Source: Aquilaria yunnanensis (lineage: Eukaryota > Streptophyta > Magnoliopsida > Malvales > Thymelaeaceae). Taken from it: a stretch of 64,000 nt of DNA. This document shows positions 20,406 through 30,966 of the stretch, one piece after another. Numbering within the stretch: position 1 is the first letter of the stretch; every line of letters starts with the position of its first letter. The stretch covers positions 58,410,501-58,474,500 of the forward strand of contig CM077593.1 in assembly GCA_039654915.1 (NCBI GenBank). The letters are read 5' to 3'. The position numbers were made by a program, and so were the translations under genes. The notes beneath the pieces were generated by a model, which was given only the letters and a program-made list of their open reading frames with translations, was not told where the DNA came from and searched no databases.

Positions 20406-22913
20406 ATGCCTGTTGCTGAGAGCTGGCAACCCTTTTTGTCTCACCCTTGCTGCACCACCCCCAAAAAACTAGCAAAATGGAAGAAAAAGTTCTTTCTTCC
20501 TTCGTATGCCGTTACGAGGTTGCCACATTCTGACCAATTTTGCTTTTTGAACAGTAGTAATGAGGTTACCATTTTCCAAGCCCAACTGAAGGCCGGACTT
20601 CGGTATCCTCCTCCGAAGATGATTTGCGAGTTCTGCCAATTCCGTGGCATTGCCGTAAATCAACTTCTGCCGAACTCGTACTGCTATTTTAACGCCTTCA
20701 TCTGCATGTGTGGCATCTTCGGGATAGAACCCCACTTTGTTATTTTTATGCAGTACTACAAGCTTTTCGTGGTCCCGAAGGGTGGCTTTTATTTCTTGCT
20801 ACCTCAGGGATCCTGGAGCAAAAAATATATGTTCACCTTTGCCACCAAGGACAGCTGGCGAGGGTGGCAACAAAAATTTTTCTTTCTGAAGATGGAGGAG
20901 GCCTGGTCGCATGTTCCGACCAAATGGGCTCAGGGAAAGCTAGAGATGGACGTCATAGATCCGAAGATAATGCTAACTCCGGAGTTGGCTTCTGTCTTCG
21001 CGAACTTCGACGGACGTATTCGGGCTGTCTCTGACTGGGGTCCCGAGGTCTCCTCGCGCTCTCTCTACCCATTTCCCATTAATTGGAGGTTAATGACCGA
21101 GGAGGTTCTTCGGGAGCTAGGGGTAGTGAAGGAGCACAAGACTGACCTCGAGATGCCAGCTCCTGCCATCGCCGGGAAGGATTCTTGGTTGGTGAAACTC
21201 CTTCGGGGGGAAGTTACTTTCAAAACTTTGTTCGAGAGTAAGTTATCTCTGGCTCACTTTGGTATGGTTTTCATTTTGGACTTACGCTGATATCTTCTTT
21301 CTTTTCCATAGATGAGAGACGGTACTGCTGCCTTCTACAAATCCCTTTTCACTGGCCAAGTTGAGAAGGGTGAGCAGACAAAGAAAGCCATCTCCCAAAG
21401 ACGGAAAACGTCTGGGGCTGGGCCATCTGTCGCCAAACAGGCGAAGAAGGATGCGCCCCCTCCTCTCCCAGAGATTCCCGAGGAGGTGGGCGAAGAGCCC
21501 GAGGCTGCTGCTGTCTCGCCGGCCGAGGTCGTTGCTGACCTCACTGCACAGAGTCCCACTTCTTCGGCGACTCTCCTAGATGCTTTGGTAGAGGACCCTT
21601 CCGCCGAAGAGCGATGTAAACGCAAGGGCAAGGGGATTTCTACCGAGGAGGCTTCAGATGACGACGTCGTCGAGGTGCCCGCAAGTTTGTTTTTCTAACA
21701 AACTGAAGTGCCTTCTTTTTTGTGGGTTTTGAGATTTTCTTGCCTTGACCAATTTTCTGTTTTTGCCATGCAGGGGAGATATCATCTCCGGGTTGGGTGG
21801 CCGAGCACGCCCGAAAGCGGGCCCTTCGGGATGCCCAAATCCCGAAGGGGAAGGTCCCGAATGAGCCTTTCTGGACGTTTACGGAGGACATGAATTTGTA
21901 CTCCGGAGACTGCCAGCAAATGGCTAAGGAGATCTCAAAGGGGGTGCTTACTGAGGTCTCCTTCAAGGCCATCACGGAGGCTCACCCTGACGATGACTCT
22001 CTTGTCGCGAAGGTTTCTGAGCACGCTGCCCAGGTACGCCTCTCGCCTTTGTGTTTTTCCTTTTGATTTCCTCTAAATATCTGCCTCTTCTAACTTTGTC
22101 TTTGTTTCTCTGCAGCTGCTGGGGTATGCCAGTTTCATCAGAGTTCGGGTGGCGAGGCAGGCGCTGTTCCGAGCCTCGGCCTTAAGCACCATAGACCAAT
22201 ATAAGGCCAAGTGCTCGGAACTGGCCACACAGAAAGCGCAGCTGGCTCAAGCTGCAGAAAAGGAGGTTGCTACCGTTCGGGAGGAGTTCCTGAAGGAAAA
22301 GGAAGAAGTTTTGAAGGACTCATCCCAGAAGATTTCTGACCTCAGCTCCCAGGTGGCGGAGCTGATTTCGGCGAACGGGGCAGTTCAAAACGAGAAGTCA
22401 GAATCAGAGGCTCTCCTGGCGAAGGTGCTCAAGGAGAAAGCCACGCTTCAAACCGAGGTCGAGTCTTTGAAGAAGGAGCCGGAGAAGAAGAAGATGAAGG
22501 CACTGAAGAATAAGGTCACGGATCTGAAGGAGGACCTTGAGGACCTCGGTGTCAAGAAGGACAAATCCGACCAGATGACCAAAGTTGGTTTTCAGGACGG
22601 GTTTTGCCTTGCTCGGCATCAAGTTCTTCAAAGGTTCCCAGATTTGGACCTTTCTTTTTTGGAGGCTTTGAACATTCCCGAGGGGCCTCGGTGGTTTTTC
22701 TCCGTTGTCCCGAACACGTTCGCTCAAGAGACTTCGGAAAACCTTATCTGGTCGGCCACTTTTGCGGAATTTGCACTTCTTATGCTTAAGACTTTTTGGC
22801 TTAAGAAACTTTCGTACTTAGAGAATTTTTCTGACTTGTACAGCACTATCTTCTTCGCCGAGACCCTAAGTATAGAATTTTCTCAAGGCGTCCGAATGCC
22901 ACGTATTTTTTAA
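20406..22913 (+). CDS. ORF3 of element A, spliced antisense gene
   Basis: Start ATG 20406 (MPVAESWQPFLSHPCCTTPK), matched by C. Exon 1 (20406-21237) is a PF04195-like domain of about 277 residues with NSYCYFNAF, MQYYKLFVVPKGGFYFLLP and KDSWRGWQQKFFFLKMEEAW. Introns with GT-AG ends: 21238-21311, 21685-21773 and 22034-22115. Exon 2 has AAFYKSLFTGQVEKGEQ, a Lys/Arg run that could be a nuclear signal, and a Pro/Glu-rich acid stretch. Exon 3 has FWTFTEDMNLYSGDCQQMAK and SEHAAQ. Exon 4 (from 22116) is a long coiled coil ending FCLARHQVLQRFPDLDLSFL. Two oddities: splicing at 21311/21312 leaves exon 2 out of phase, so the copy is probably broken there, and a deletion after PEGPRW (near 22695) replaces the normal C-terminus and runs the frame over the convergent integrase end. 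Role unknown. Confidence 0.7.
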
Positions 22914-23990
22914 TTCTATACCTTCGGAATCGCCTAGCTTGTACACCCCTTTTTGTACTTCGGCAAGGATTAGATAGGGACCTTCCCAGTTCGCGCGAAA
23001 TACCCCGTGGGATGGCCTACGAGGTGCAAATTCAGCCTTTCGGAGAACGAGGTCTATTTTCTTTATTCCCTTTGGCCTGACACGCAGGTTTATAGCCGTC
23101 GCCACTCTCTGCTGAAAAGCTTTTCTTCTCAGCTCCGCCATTTCTCTGTGTTTGCCGACGAGGTCAAGCTTGGTTCTTAGGCTGAGGTCATTTCCACTTT
23201 CATCGAATACTTGTACCCGTATTGATGGTCGCACGACTTCGACTGGGATGATGGCCTCTGTACCGAAGACGAGTGAAAAAGGCATTTCCCCTGTTGCTCT
23301 TCGGGGTGTTGTTCGGTAGCTCCATAGTACACTTTGGAGCTCTCCTGGCCATTTCCCTTTCGCTTCCCCCAGCCTCTTTTTCAAACCATCTTTTATGGTC
23401 CTGTTAGATACTTCTACCTGCCCATTGCTTTGGGGGTGAGCTACTGGGGCGAAGTGCATTTTTGTTCCGAGGTCACTAATAAATTCCTAGAACGCTTTGT
23501 CTATAAACTGGGATCCATTATCATCTACTAGTATCCTTGGTATGCCGAATCTGCATACGATGTTCTTCCATATGAACTTCTACACTTCTTTTGCCGAGAT
23601 AGTAGCCAATGGTTCCGCCTCGACCCATTTGGAGAAATAGTCTACTGCTACTACGCAGAATTTCACGCCTCCGGGCGCTGTTGGGAGTGGTCCAATGAGG
23701 TCTATGCCCCAGACTACGAAGGGCCAGGGATAGTCAGCCGAAGTCACCATTTCCGAGGGTGTCCCCTGGATATTTGCGTGTTTTTGGCAGTTACCACATT
23801 TTCGGACGAACTGCCTAGCGTCCTTTCTCAGGGTAGGCCAAAAGTATCCTTGGTGCAGTATTACTGTGCCAGGGCATCGATTCCAATGTGTGAACTGCAA
23901 GCGCCTTTGTGGACTTCTTCGAGGATCATTTCAGTATCCTCTTCGCCAACACACCTCTGTAAAGGATTTGTATATCGCTGCCGATACAGT
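22866..23990 (-). pseudogene. Element A integrase
   Basis: Integrase in the usual order: CGNCQKHAN zinc-finger end (near 23840), GIDLIGPLPTAPGGVKFCVV (near 23700), DNGSQF region (near 23515), HPQSNGQVEVSNR (near 23430), then the C-terminal part with GPY motif RANWEGPYLIL and final NTWHSDALRKFY. A frameshift lies just after HIGIDALAQ (near 23870). Stops follow SAKEV (near 23578) and lie near 23490. The end at 22866 overlaps the convergent ORF3 end by about 48 bp. Confidence 0.85.
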
Positions 23991-24943
23991 TCTTCACCTA
24001 TCAGGAAGAATCGCCCGGAGCATCTTCGCACTTTTGTAGCCTCAATGGGGTCTTCGGGGAGCGCGTTGTTCACTAGATACCTTTTTATCGGGTTTTTCCA
24101 GCCTTTTTTTGAAGTTACTATGCTCAGTACTTCAATGCTCGGGCGGCTTAGTACCTCGGTGTATGTTTTTGACTTCGACAAGCAGTCTGCTTTGGCATTA
24201 TCCCGTCGAGGTACATTTTCGATCCATATGCTGTCGAACTCTCGAATGGGCTTTGTCACCAGTTCGTGATATTTTGCCAAATTTGGGTCCTTCGCCCCAT
24301 AGTCTCTTGCCGTTTCCCGAACTACTAGTTGGGAATCGCTGTGGGCTTTTAGATTTCGCACGCCAATTCTTCTGGCTAGGCGTAATCCTGCTATGAGGGC
24401 TTCATACTTAGCCACATTATTGGTGACGTTAAAGCTGAACTTAATAGCCTTCATTACTTCAAGGCCTTCGGGACCTCTGATAATTACCCCAACTCCCCGG
24501 TGTTCGGACCCCGAGGCTCCGTCGACGTGCAAAGTCCACTCTGGCTCAGCTTTGCTTGGATCTGGATGCTTATTTTCGATGGTGGGTAGTTCGGCAATGA
24601 AGTCTGCCAGAGCTTCAGCTTTTATGGCTTTTCGAGGTTCATAAGTGATGTCGTGTTCGCCAAGCTCTATGCACCATTTGGAAAGCCTTCCCGAATGATC
24701 AACTTTTCTCATGGCATCGCGCAGGGGTAGACTGCTTCGGACGATGATAGGGTGAGCCTGAAAATATGGTCGCAGTCTTCTTCCTGCTAGCACCAGGGCA
24801 TATATAGCTTTTTGCAACAGAGGGTACCTGACTTCGGCGTCCTGTAGGGACTTGCTTACGTAGTAGACTGGCCATTGCTTTGCCCCCTCTTCTTTCACAA
24901 GGACCGAGCTTATGGCTTTTTCTGTGACGGTGAGGTATAACAC
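23861..24943 (-). pseudogene. Element A RNase H and aRNH
   Basis: One long open stretch holds the retroviral-type RNase H (VTEKAISSVLVKEEGAKQWP, VYYVSKSLQDAEVRYPLLQK, SKWCIELGEHDITYEPR) and then the Tat-type aRNH: TLHVDGASGSEHRG, VAKYEALIAGL, AHSDSQLVV and RRDNAKADCL, giving the D-E-D-D set. It ends in the integrase N-terminus (HIGIDALAQ) at a frameshift. A TAA just upstream (near 24966) separates it from reverse transcriptase; sister copies have a Gln codon there, so it is a C-to-T type loss. Confidence 0.85.
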
Positions 24944-24964
24944 GAGGGGCTCTCCCTCGTGAGG

Positions 24965-26886
24965 TTATCGCAAAGTGGGCAGGCCGGCTAAGTAGATTTT
25001 GAGTCCCTCCCAGGCCTTTTGGCAGTCTTTACCCCAAGGATGGTCATTATTGCCGAGGTTGTCCTCCTTTTTTGCTGCCTTAGTGAGGACTTTGAAGAAT
25101 GGTCGACACCAGTCTCCATATCTGGAAATAAACCTGCTGAGGGAGGTTATCCTTCCGGTGAGCCTCTGAACATCTTTTATTGTGGCTGGAGTTTGGAACT
25201 CGAGTAGGGCCTTAATTTTTTCTGGGTTGGCATCAATGCCTCTTTCTGATACCATGTACCCAAGGAACTTTCCCGAGGTTACTCCGAAGATGCAATTTTC
25301 GGGATTAAGGCGGATCCCGAAGGCTCTGAGCTGGTGGAAAGTTTCCTTTAGATCTGCGACGTGGTCGCCAGGCAGTTTGCTTTTGACTGTCATGTCGTCC
25401 ACATATACTTCCATGTTTCTCCCTATTTGGTTGTTGAAGACCTTGCTCATCAACCTCTGGTAGGTGGCTCCTGTATTTTTGAGCCCGAAGGGCATCCTGA
25501 TGTAGCAGTATGTTCCTCCTTCGGTGATGAAGGCGGTTTTTTCTTCATCTTCAGGGTCCATCCTTATTGGTGATACCCACTGAAGGCGTCTAAGAAAGTT
25601 AGGAGCCCATATTCGGCAGTGGAGTTTACCAATTGGTCTATTGGTGGGAGAGGGTATGAATCTTTCCGGCAAGCATCGTTCAAGTTTCTGAAGTCGATGC
25701 ACATCCGGAGTTTGCCGCTTCCTTCTTTTGTGGCAACTACCACATTCCTTAACCATTCAGGGTACTTGACCTCCCTGATGACATCGGCTTCTAACAGTCG
25801 TTGGACTTCGGTTTTGACAAAGTTACTTTTATGAACTGAGATGCCTCGCTTCTTTTGCCGGATAGGCTTTGCTTCCGGACTTACTTTGAGGCTATGTTGA
25901 ATTATGTCAGGGTTTACCCCTGGCATGTCTTTCGGCGAGTAGGCAAATAGATCTTTATTTGTCAGTAGAAAAGATACAAGTTTTTCCTTGTCACCTTCGG
26001 CCAAGTTTTTCCCTATTCGGGTATTTTGGCCTGGGACAAGTTCTACTTCTTCCATTTCCGCCTTCGCGGGATTCTCTGCCTCACTCTTTTTTGGTGCTTT
26101 TGCTTCCACAGCTTGTGCAAAGTTGTTTGCTGGAGCCTTTCGTGTTTTGACGAACACGTTCCTTACTTCACCTTGATCTATGAAGATTTCCGCATCTCCA
26201 TCCTTGGCGGCGAAAGTGACGGTTAAGTACTTGACATCAGGGCGAATGTGTAGGTTTCCCTGTGTCTGTCTTTCATGGATGGCGTTGTACGATGAAGGGA
26301 CATTCATAACAATGAACCTTGCCATTGTGGAGGTGTACAACTCTGCTATCCCAATCACCGAAGTCCCTTTCAGCATCAAAGGGAGATCGATCCATCCGAG
26401 GACGGGTAGCTCGGACGGACCTATCCCAAAGGTAGGCGAGGTGACGGGCTTGAGGTCGCTGCTAGATATACCCAACCTCGGCAGCAAGTCTGAAAATAGG
26501 ACGTCAGCATTTGATCCGTTGTCAAGCAGCACTCTCTTGACGTCCCAATTTCCAATTCTCACCATGATCAATAATGGGTCGTCATGGGGAAAAATGACGG
26601 TGGAACCATCCTTTCGGGCCAGCTTTGTTGGACTTTGATACTCCATGACTGCTATTTCTCTAGCCTTCCTCTTTCTTTTCCAGGATGGCAGTCCCGTAGT
26701 AATTGTTTGTATGATTCCTGCTGGAGGTGGGGGGCGCCTTTTCTGACTTCGGTTTCTCCACCTGTCGAAGTCGTAGTCCTCATCTTCTGCCTTTCCTTCC
26801 TTCTCTTTTCTCCCTTTCGGGGAAGGCATGCGCAGATAACGCCGAAGTTTGCCCTGTTTTATCAGCGACTCTATATACTTCTTCAA
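24965..26886 (-). pseudogene. Element A protease and reverse transcriptase
   Basis: Protease: VKRVLLDNGSNADVLFSDLL (near 26520) and FGIGPSELPVLGWIDLPL. Then a linker with LVPGQNTRIGKNLAEGDKEK, a conserved stretch ending KRGISVHKSNFVKTEVQRLL, and reverse transcriptase: KLRMCIDFRNLNDACRKDSY, SFLDAFSGYHQ-type motif, YCYIRMPFGLKNTGATYQRL, and VYVDD near 25390. A one-base deletion at about 25565, between GYHQ and RMDP, shifts the frame. Gag, protease and RT share one frame, so no programmed frameshift is needed between them. Confidence 0.85.
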
Positions 26887-28359
26887 TTGGAAGCAGTCTT
26901 CGGTGTCGTGACCGTGGTCGCGATGAAACTAGCAGAACTTGTTCATATTCTTTCTGTTGTCGGCGGTCATGGCCCGTGGCCGCTGAACCTGAGTTCCCTG
27001 CCTTTCCACTGTCATGAGGATGTTCGTCCGTGTGGTGTTTAGGGGTGTGAAAGTGGGGAGTTTCCTTCCTCGCGTTCTCCGTGGTCGACCTGCCTGTTCG
27101 ATGGGATACTGGGTTTGCTAGCTGGACCCTTCGGCCCGGGTGTGATCGGACCTTGGTCCGCCCATTCTCAGTTCTTCGGCTGTCATGTGCTGTTCGGCCC
27201 TTCGGTAAAATTCACCTAGCGTGTCCGGGGGGTCCTTGGAGAATTCGTAAAACAGCTGCGTGTCTCTCCGAAGGCCCCGTGTCATTGCGAGGATGCGTAC
27301 TTCGGGCCGAAAGTCTGGGACACTTAAGGCCTCTCTGTTAAATCTCTAGACATAGTCGCGGATGGTCTCTCCAATTCTTTGCGCTATGTCAAACATCTGG
27401 ACCGGCATTTTCAACTTTGGCCGAGTTCCGATAAACTGCTGCATGAAGGCTGTGGATAACTCCTGGAACTCCGTGATGGTTCCTAGGGCCAATGAATTAT
27501 ACCAGGCTGTTGCTGGCCTAGTGAGAGTTACCTCGAAGCATTTGCACAAGGTATCATCGTCGGCACCGTGCATCATCTTGCTGCGTCTGTACTTGGTCAG
27601 ATGGGCCTGTGAATCAGTACGGCCATCATAAGTTTCCAGCCGAGGTACTCTGAAATCACCTGGCATGGCTGCCTCAACTACATCTTGGGTGAATGGGGAC
27701 TCATCCCCACAAAAGGTTCCAGATAGCCTAACCCAGACGGGTTTGCGGGCCACCTGTTTCTCCACTTTGTCCAACCTCGCCAATATCTTCTCCATGAGGA
27801 TCGTGGCGCTAGGTTCTTCTTCTGGCAGGGGAGATTGTCGGTGCCTCTTCGGAGAGTGAGTTCGGCGTTGAGGGGATGGGGACCTCGCCTTAGGTGACTG
27901 GCTCCTCCTGTGTATGATTTTGGGTCATCTTGACCCCGCTCGTCCTGCGAGCTGTGCCCCGAGGGGCATGTTTTCTGTTGAAGACTCCTCTAGTGGGTCT
28001 CCGCATCCCAAACTACGATGGGTTGGTTTGGGGCTTTTTTCCCGAGGGTGTGCTGGCGTAGGAGGCCTTTGGGCTTGAGCTTGTTGTGGCCACCTTCGGT
28101 CTATCTGTTGTGTCATTTCAACCACAACAGAATGTTGAAAGTCGCGCAGAAAGCTCATGGTTATGACCAGAGGGCGCTCTTCCTCAGGCATGGAAGTCCC
28201 TGGAGGGGCTTGCTCAGTGGCCGGTTTGACCTCAGGCGCGGATGGGGACCTCGGGAGTCCCTTGTCCTTAGAACGCCGAGTCTCAAAGATGGCGACCCGA
28301 GGATGGATTCCCACAGACGGCGCCAAATGATGCCCTAAGACATCTTCACTGGAAGGCAT
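26887..28359 (-). pseudogene. gag: Element A gag
   Basis: The frame opens at ATG 28357-28359 (MPSSEDVLGHHLAPSVGIHP) inside the 5' LTR and reads through the primer-binding site. It then has a conserved MSFLRDFQHSVVVEMTQQID stretch, an Arg/Ser linker, a capsid-like region with ATAWYNSLALGTITEFQELS (near 27490) and a zinc-knuckle-like motif (FHRDHGHDTEDC) near 26900-26930, whose first Cys is followed by a stop. Stops also lie at about 27922 (after RAGSR), 27345 (YV then stop then RFNREAL) and near 27120. Confidence 0.8.
28309..28325 (-). other. Primer-binding site of A
   Basis: Minus-strand TGGCGCCGTCTGTGGGA, two bases from the LTR edge at 28328. It is identical to the E1 and G sites. Confidence 0.85.
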
Positions 28360-29076
28360 GGTGACTTCGGGGAGGACTTCCTGTGAGGGAGAGTGTCTGG
28401 AGTTGAGGTTTCCCAGGGGAATGTGCCTGAAAAACTCAGAGAAGAGGTTAGGAGGTCCCTGGGGTGCTTTTCCGGGCAGGAGCCTCCGACGCCCAAGTCA
28501 GTTTCCTGAGAAGGAAAGGGGGAAGCACTAGAGTTTTTAGTGGGCTTGCCTGTATTTTCTTGAGGAGGAGGACTCGAACCGTTTGCCAGGGTTTGTTCCC
28601 TGGTATTTATAGAGAAGCCTAGCCCGTTCAGATGACAACACGTGTTCGGTCAGATGTTCTCTGAGTTTCTGGGAGTAGGGGGCGAGTAGCCGGTGACAGG
28701 CTCCTTGAGCCTTGAACCGAGACAGGTCGTGACAAGACCTGGACGGCGTCGGTGTGTCAAATTGCCATTTTGAGGTCACATGTAGCGTCTGTGGGTGACA
28801 TGTCAGAGGCTCCTTAAATGCTCATACCGTACTCCCGAAGTCCCTGGACGAGGTCGTCCTCTGACACAGACGGTGCCTCTTCGGGAAATGTGCCCGTAGT
28901 TCGGGGAGTTCCCTGATTCAGGGTTTCACCTTTGGGGAGATCTTCTTTGGCTTGCAATAGCTGATTCTTCATCTCCGAAGGCAATCTGTTTAGTACCTCG
29001 GGGGGCTAATAGTATCCTCGCGTTTCCTTACGCTCCGAGTTTGGGTTAGATAGAGGCGATAGCCCTTCGGCTATCA
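28328..29076 (-). repeat. 5' LTR of element A
   Basis: 749 bp. The minus-strand TATAAATA box is at 28604-28611 and CACGTG at 28639-28644 is 28 bp upstream of it. The first bases, TGATAGCCGAAGGGCTATCG, contain a perfect 7-bp inverted repeat (GATAGCC/GGCTATC). The last 32 bp include the gag start codon. Followed on the plus strand by the target duplication ATAGG. Confidence 0.9.
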
Positions 29077-29443
29077 ATAGGCTTTTCACCCTTACTCGGA
29101 GTTTTTCTTTTGGCAGATTTTGGTGTACAGTGGTTACTTCAGAGCTTGGGTAGCAAAGCAGTCTTCGGTCCGATCTTGGACCAAAGAGTCCTTGGCGAGG
29201 GACAAACAATTTTATGCCACCTCGGTCCTTAAATACGGCGAACTCAACAAAATAGGCAAGGATGAGGTGGCTAAACTTTGGGAGGAGTTCTTGAAGAGTC
29301 AGGAGGAGCTCTCTCAAGATTTTTCCCATAAGGTGTCTGACCTCGGTGCGAAGGCCATTCTGCTAACTTCGGCTAACAAGGCCTACCGAAAACAGAAGCA
29401 GGAGGACTCTGCACTTCTCACGAAGGCCCTCACAGATAATGAT

Positions 29444-30303
29444 TGATGCCCTCCGGCATCTCTGTCCAGTGACATGGTGAATTCCGAGGGAGCTTTCGAG
29501 GGGGAAGGACGTCTTGCTGAGATATTCCCCAGGTGGGAAAATACCTGAAAAGCTCAGAAAAAAGGGTTAGGAGGTCCCCGGGATGGTTTTCCGGGGAGGA
29601 GCCTCCGACGCCCAAGTCAGTGCTCTAATAATGAATAAAGTAGGCACGCTAGAAAGGTGCGAGAGCTAGCCTGCATATATTTTCAGCTATGGGCGAGGGC
29701 TGATCACGGAGAGGGGATGGATCTGATCCCTTGTCAAGTCCTTTTTCCCACTATTTATAGAAATGCCTGGCCCGTTCAGATCCTGACACGTGTTCGGTCA
29801 GATCCCCTTTGTGCTTTCTGGGCGTAGGGAACAGGTAGCCGTCTGTAGGCTCCTGGTTTTGTGGCTGAGATAGGACTTGGACGGCATCAGTGCGTCAAGT
29901 CGCCGTTTTAGGCGGCGTGTGGGTTTCCTGTCAGAGGCTCCTTAAATGCTCATTAAATGCTCATGCCGTACTCCCGAGGCCCTTTGGGCGAGGTCGCCCC
30001 CTTGGCACGGACGCCCTTCCGTGGGAATCATGTTGGCGGCTCGGGGAGTTATGCCTTCGGGGGAATCTCTCCTGCTTTCAGTAGCTGGCTTTTTGCTCCC
30101 GAAGACGATACGTTCGGTTTCCCGAGGTAGCCGGCAACACATTTAAATAATTCTGCCTTTTTAGTCAAGGTGCTTACTTTGTCGTGCTCGACTCCACTTC
30201 TGCCGAGGTCGTTGGCAATGCGTATTTCCGACCTACATCAGGCTCCCCAGACGGCCCTTCGAGGAAGCGCATACTGGAAGAGGCGAAAGGCCTTCGGCTA
30301 TCA
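29444..30303 (-). repeat. 3' LTR of C
   Basis: 860 bp, plus-strand ends TGATGCC and GGCTATCA. It contains minus-strand TATAAATA (29752-29759) and CACGTG (29787-29792). The end at 29445-29460 can form a hairpin (GATGCC CTCC GGCATC). TTAAATGCTCA is doubled near 29942-29960, a feature shared with the other C LTR and absent from A and G. Confidence 0.88.
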
Positions 30304-30316
30304 CAGGTCCCCCTCG
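30304..30316 (-). other. Polypurine tract of C
   Basis: On the minus strand CGAGGGGGACCTG precedes the LTR start. This keeps the plus-strand priming site in a copy that has lost its genes. Confidence 0.65.
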
Positions 30317-30722
30317 AAAAAGCCGAAGTGGAAACTTCGGTTTGTTCGCTCTCTGAGGGTTCCTCTTTGAGCCTTAAGCGTAGCGCTTTTTTCGAAGACA
30401 GACCTTTCATCCGAGGATGCAAGCTTTTCTTTCACAGCCTGTCTGTTGGCGTCTCCGAAGTGACCTGCTTTCCAGCTTTTTAGGTCCGCGCCACGTCATG
30501 TGCCAGGAATAGGTGTGTCAGTCTGGAACGACGCGCCTGAGGTTGATGGGTGTCAGGACACGCATCCCCTTTTTGGCTTGATGGCTGACACATGGCACTC
30601 AGTCATTGGTGGGGATTGTGCTGTAATGTCAAGCGTGCCCTTTTAGGCGCGAATGAGTAGTTATGGCGATGTTTCGCCTTCGCCCAGTACTTAAGACGCC
30701 GGTTCGCCTACCTCCCTTGGCC

Positions 30723-30733
30723 TATATATATAT
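30723..30733 (+). promoter_or_regulatory. ORF3 TATA box of C
   Basis: TATATATATAT, about 235 bp before the ORF3 ATG at 30967, in the same place as in A. The CACGTGGC of A is CACATGGC here (near 30591). Confidence 0.55.
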
Positions 30734-30966
30734 GTTCGCTCTATCACTTTTTCTCTTTTGCTTTTACTTTTGCTCTGGTTTTCCTTCTGCTTTTTGCGGC
30801 GGTTCTTTCACCTGAGCTTTTTTCCGACCACCTTTCAGGATGGCGTCTTTACATACAGATTTCGACAAGCGTTTTGGTGGGTTTTTATTTCCAGAATTTT
30901 TTGTTCTTCTCAAAGTTTTTCCAAAGTTCGCTGTTGCCTTTTTCTGAACTTGCTTTTCAGCCCGAG

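Larger units (their letters stand above)
18969..29076 (-). mobile_element. Complete Tat element A (10.1 kb)
   Basis: The youngest-looking full-length element. LTRs at 28328-29076 (5') and 18969-19713 (3') are both TG...CA in form. The 5-bp target duplication ATAGG is perfect (18964-18968 and 29077-29081). Primer-binding site, gag, protease, RT, RNase H, aRNH and integrase run on the minus strand, and ORF3 runs on the plus strand between integrase and the 3' LTR. The polypurine tract abuts the 3' LTR. It lies inside intron 3 of remnant B's ORF3. Only a handful of stops and short frameshifts disable it. The LTRs differ at scattered sites by eye, so the insertion is not very recent. Confidence 0.92.
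17310..29443 (+). pseudogene. ORF3 of remnant element B, split by element A
   Basis: Four exons of an old ORF3 copy. Exon 1 (about 17310-18072) has several frameshifts and a lost start codon, but keeps NEVIVFLAQLKVGLQFPLPK, PHNSYSYFN and FPIRWNLMTEEVL-like segments. Intron 1 is 18073-18139, exon 2 18140-18547 (MGDKSTAFYKFLFLGQAEKG), intron 2 18548-18658 and exon 3 18659-18918 (MNLFSEDSQKMAPQMAKG, SEHAAQ). Intron 3 runs from 18919 to 29116 and contains all of element A; its last bases read TTTTGGCAG. Exon 4 (29117-29443) reads ILVYSGYFRAWVAKQ and then a coiled coil, and is cut by the LTR of C at 29444. One stop lies in exon 2 (near 18333) and one in exon 3 (18758). No gag-pol of B remains in the window. 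Confidence 0.75.

Noticed and set aside
20406..21237. ORF3 as a DNA transposase because its domain family is called a transposase
   Set aside because: No DDE catalytic set or terminal inverted repeats; the domain always sits inside LTR elements next to integrase, so the family name is misleading.
22866..28359. Long plus-strand open frames opposite gag-pol of A (and opposite G and H)
   Set aside because: They are shadows of the conserved pol frame; their translations match no family and follow codon complement patterns.
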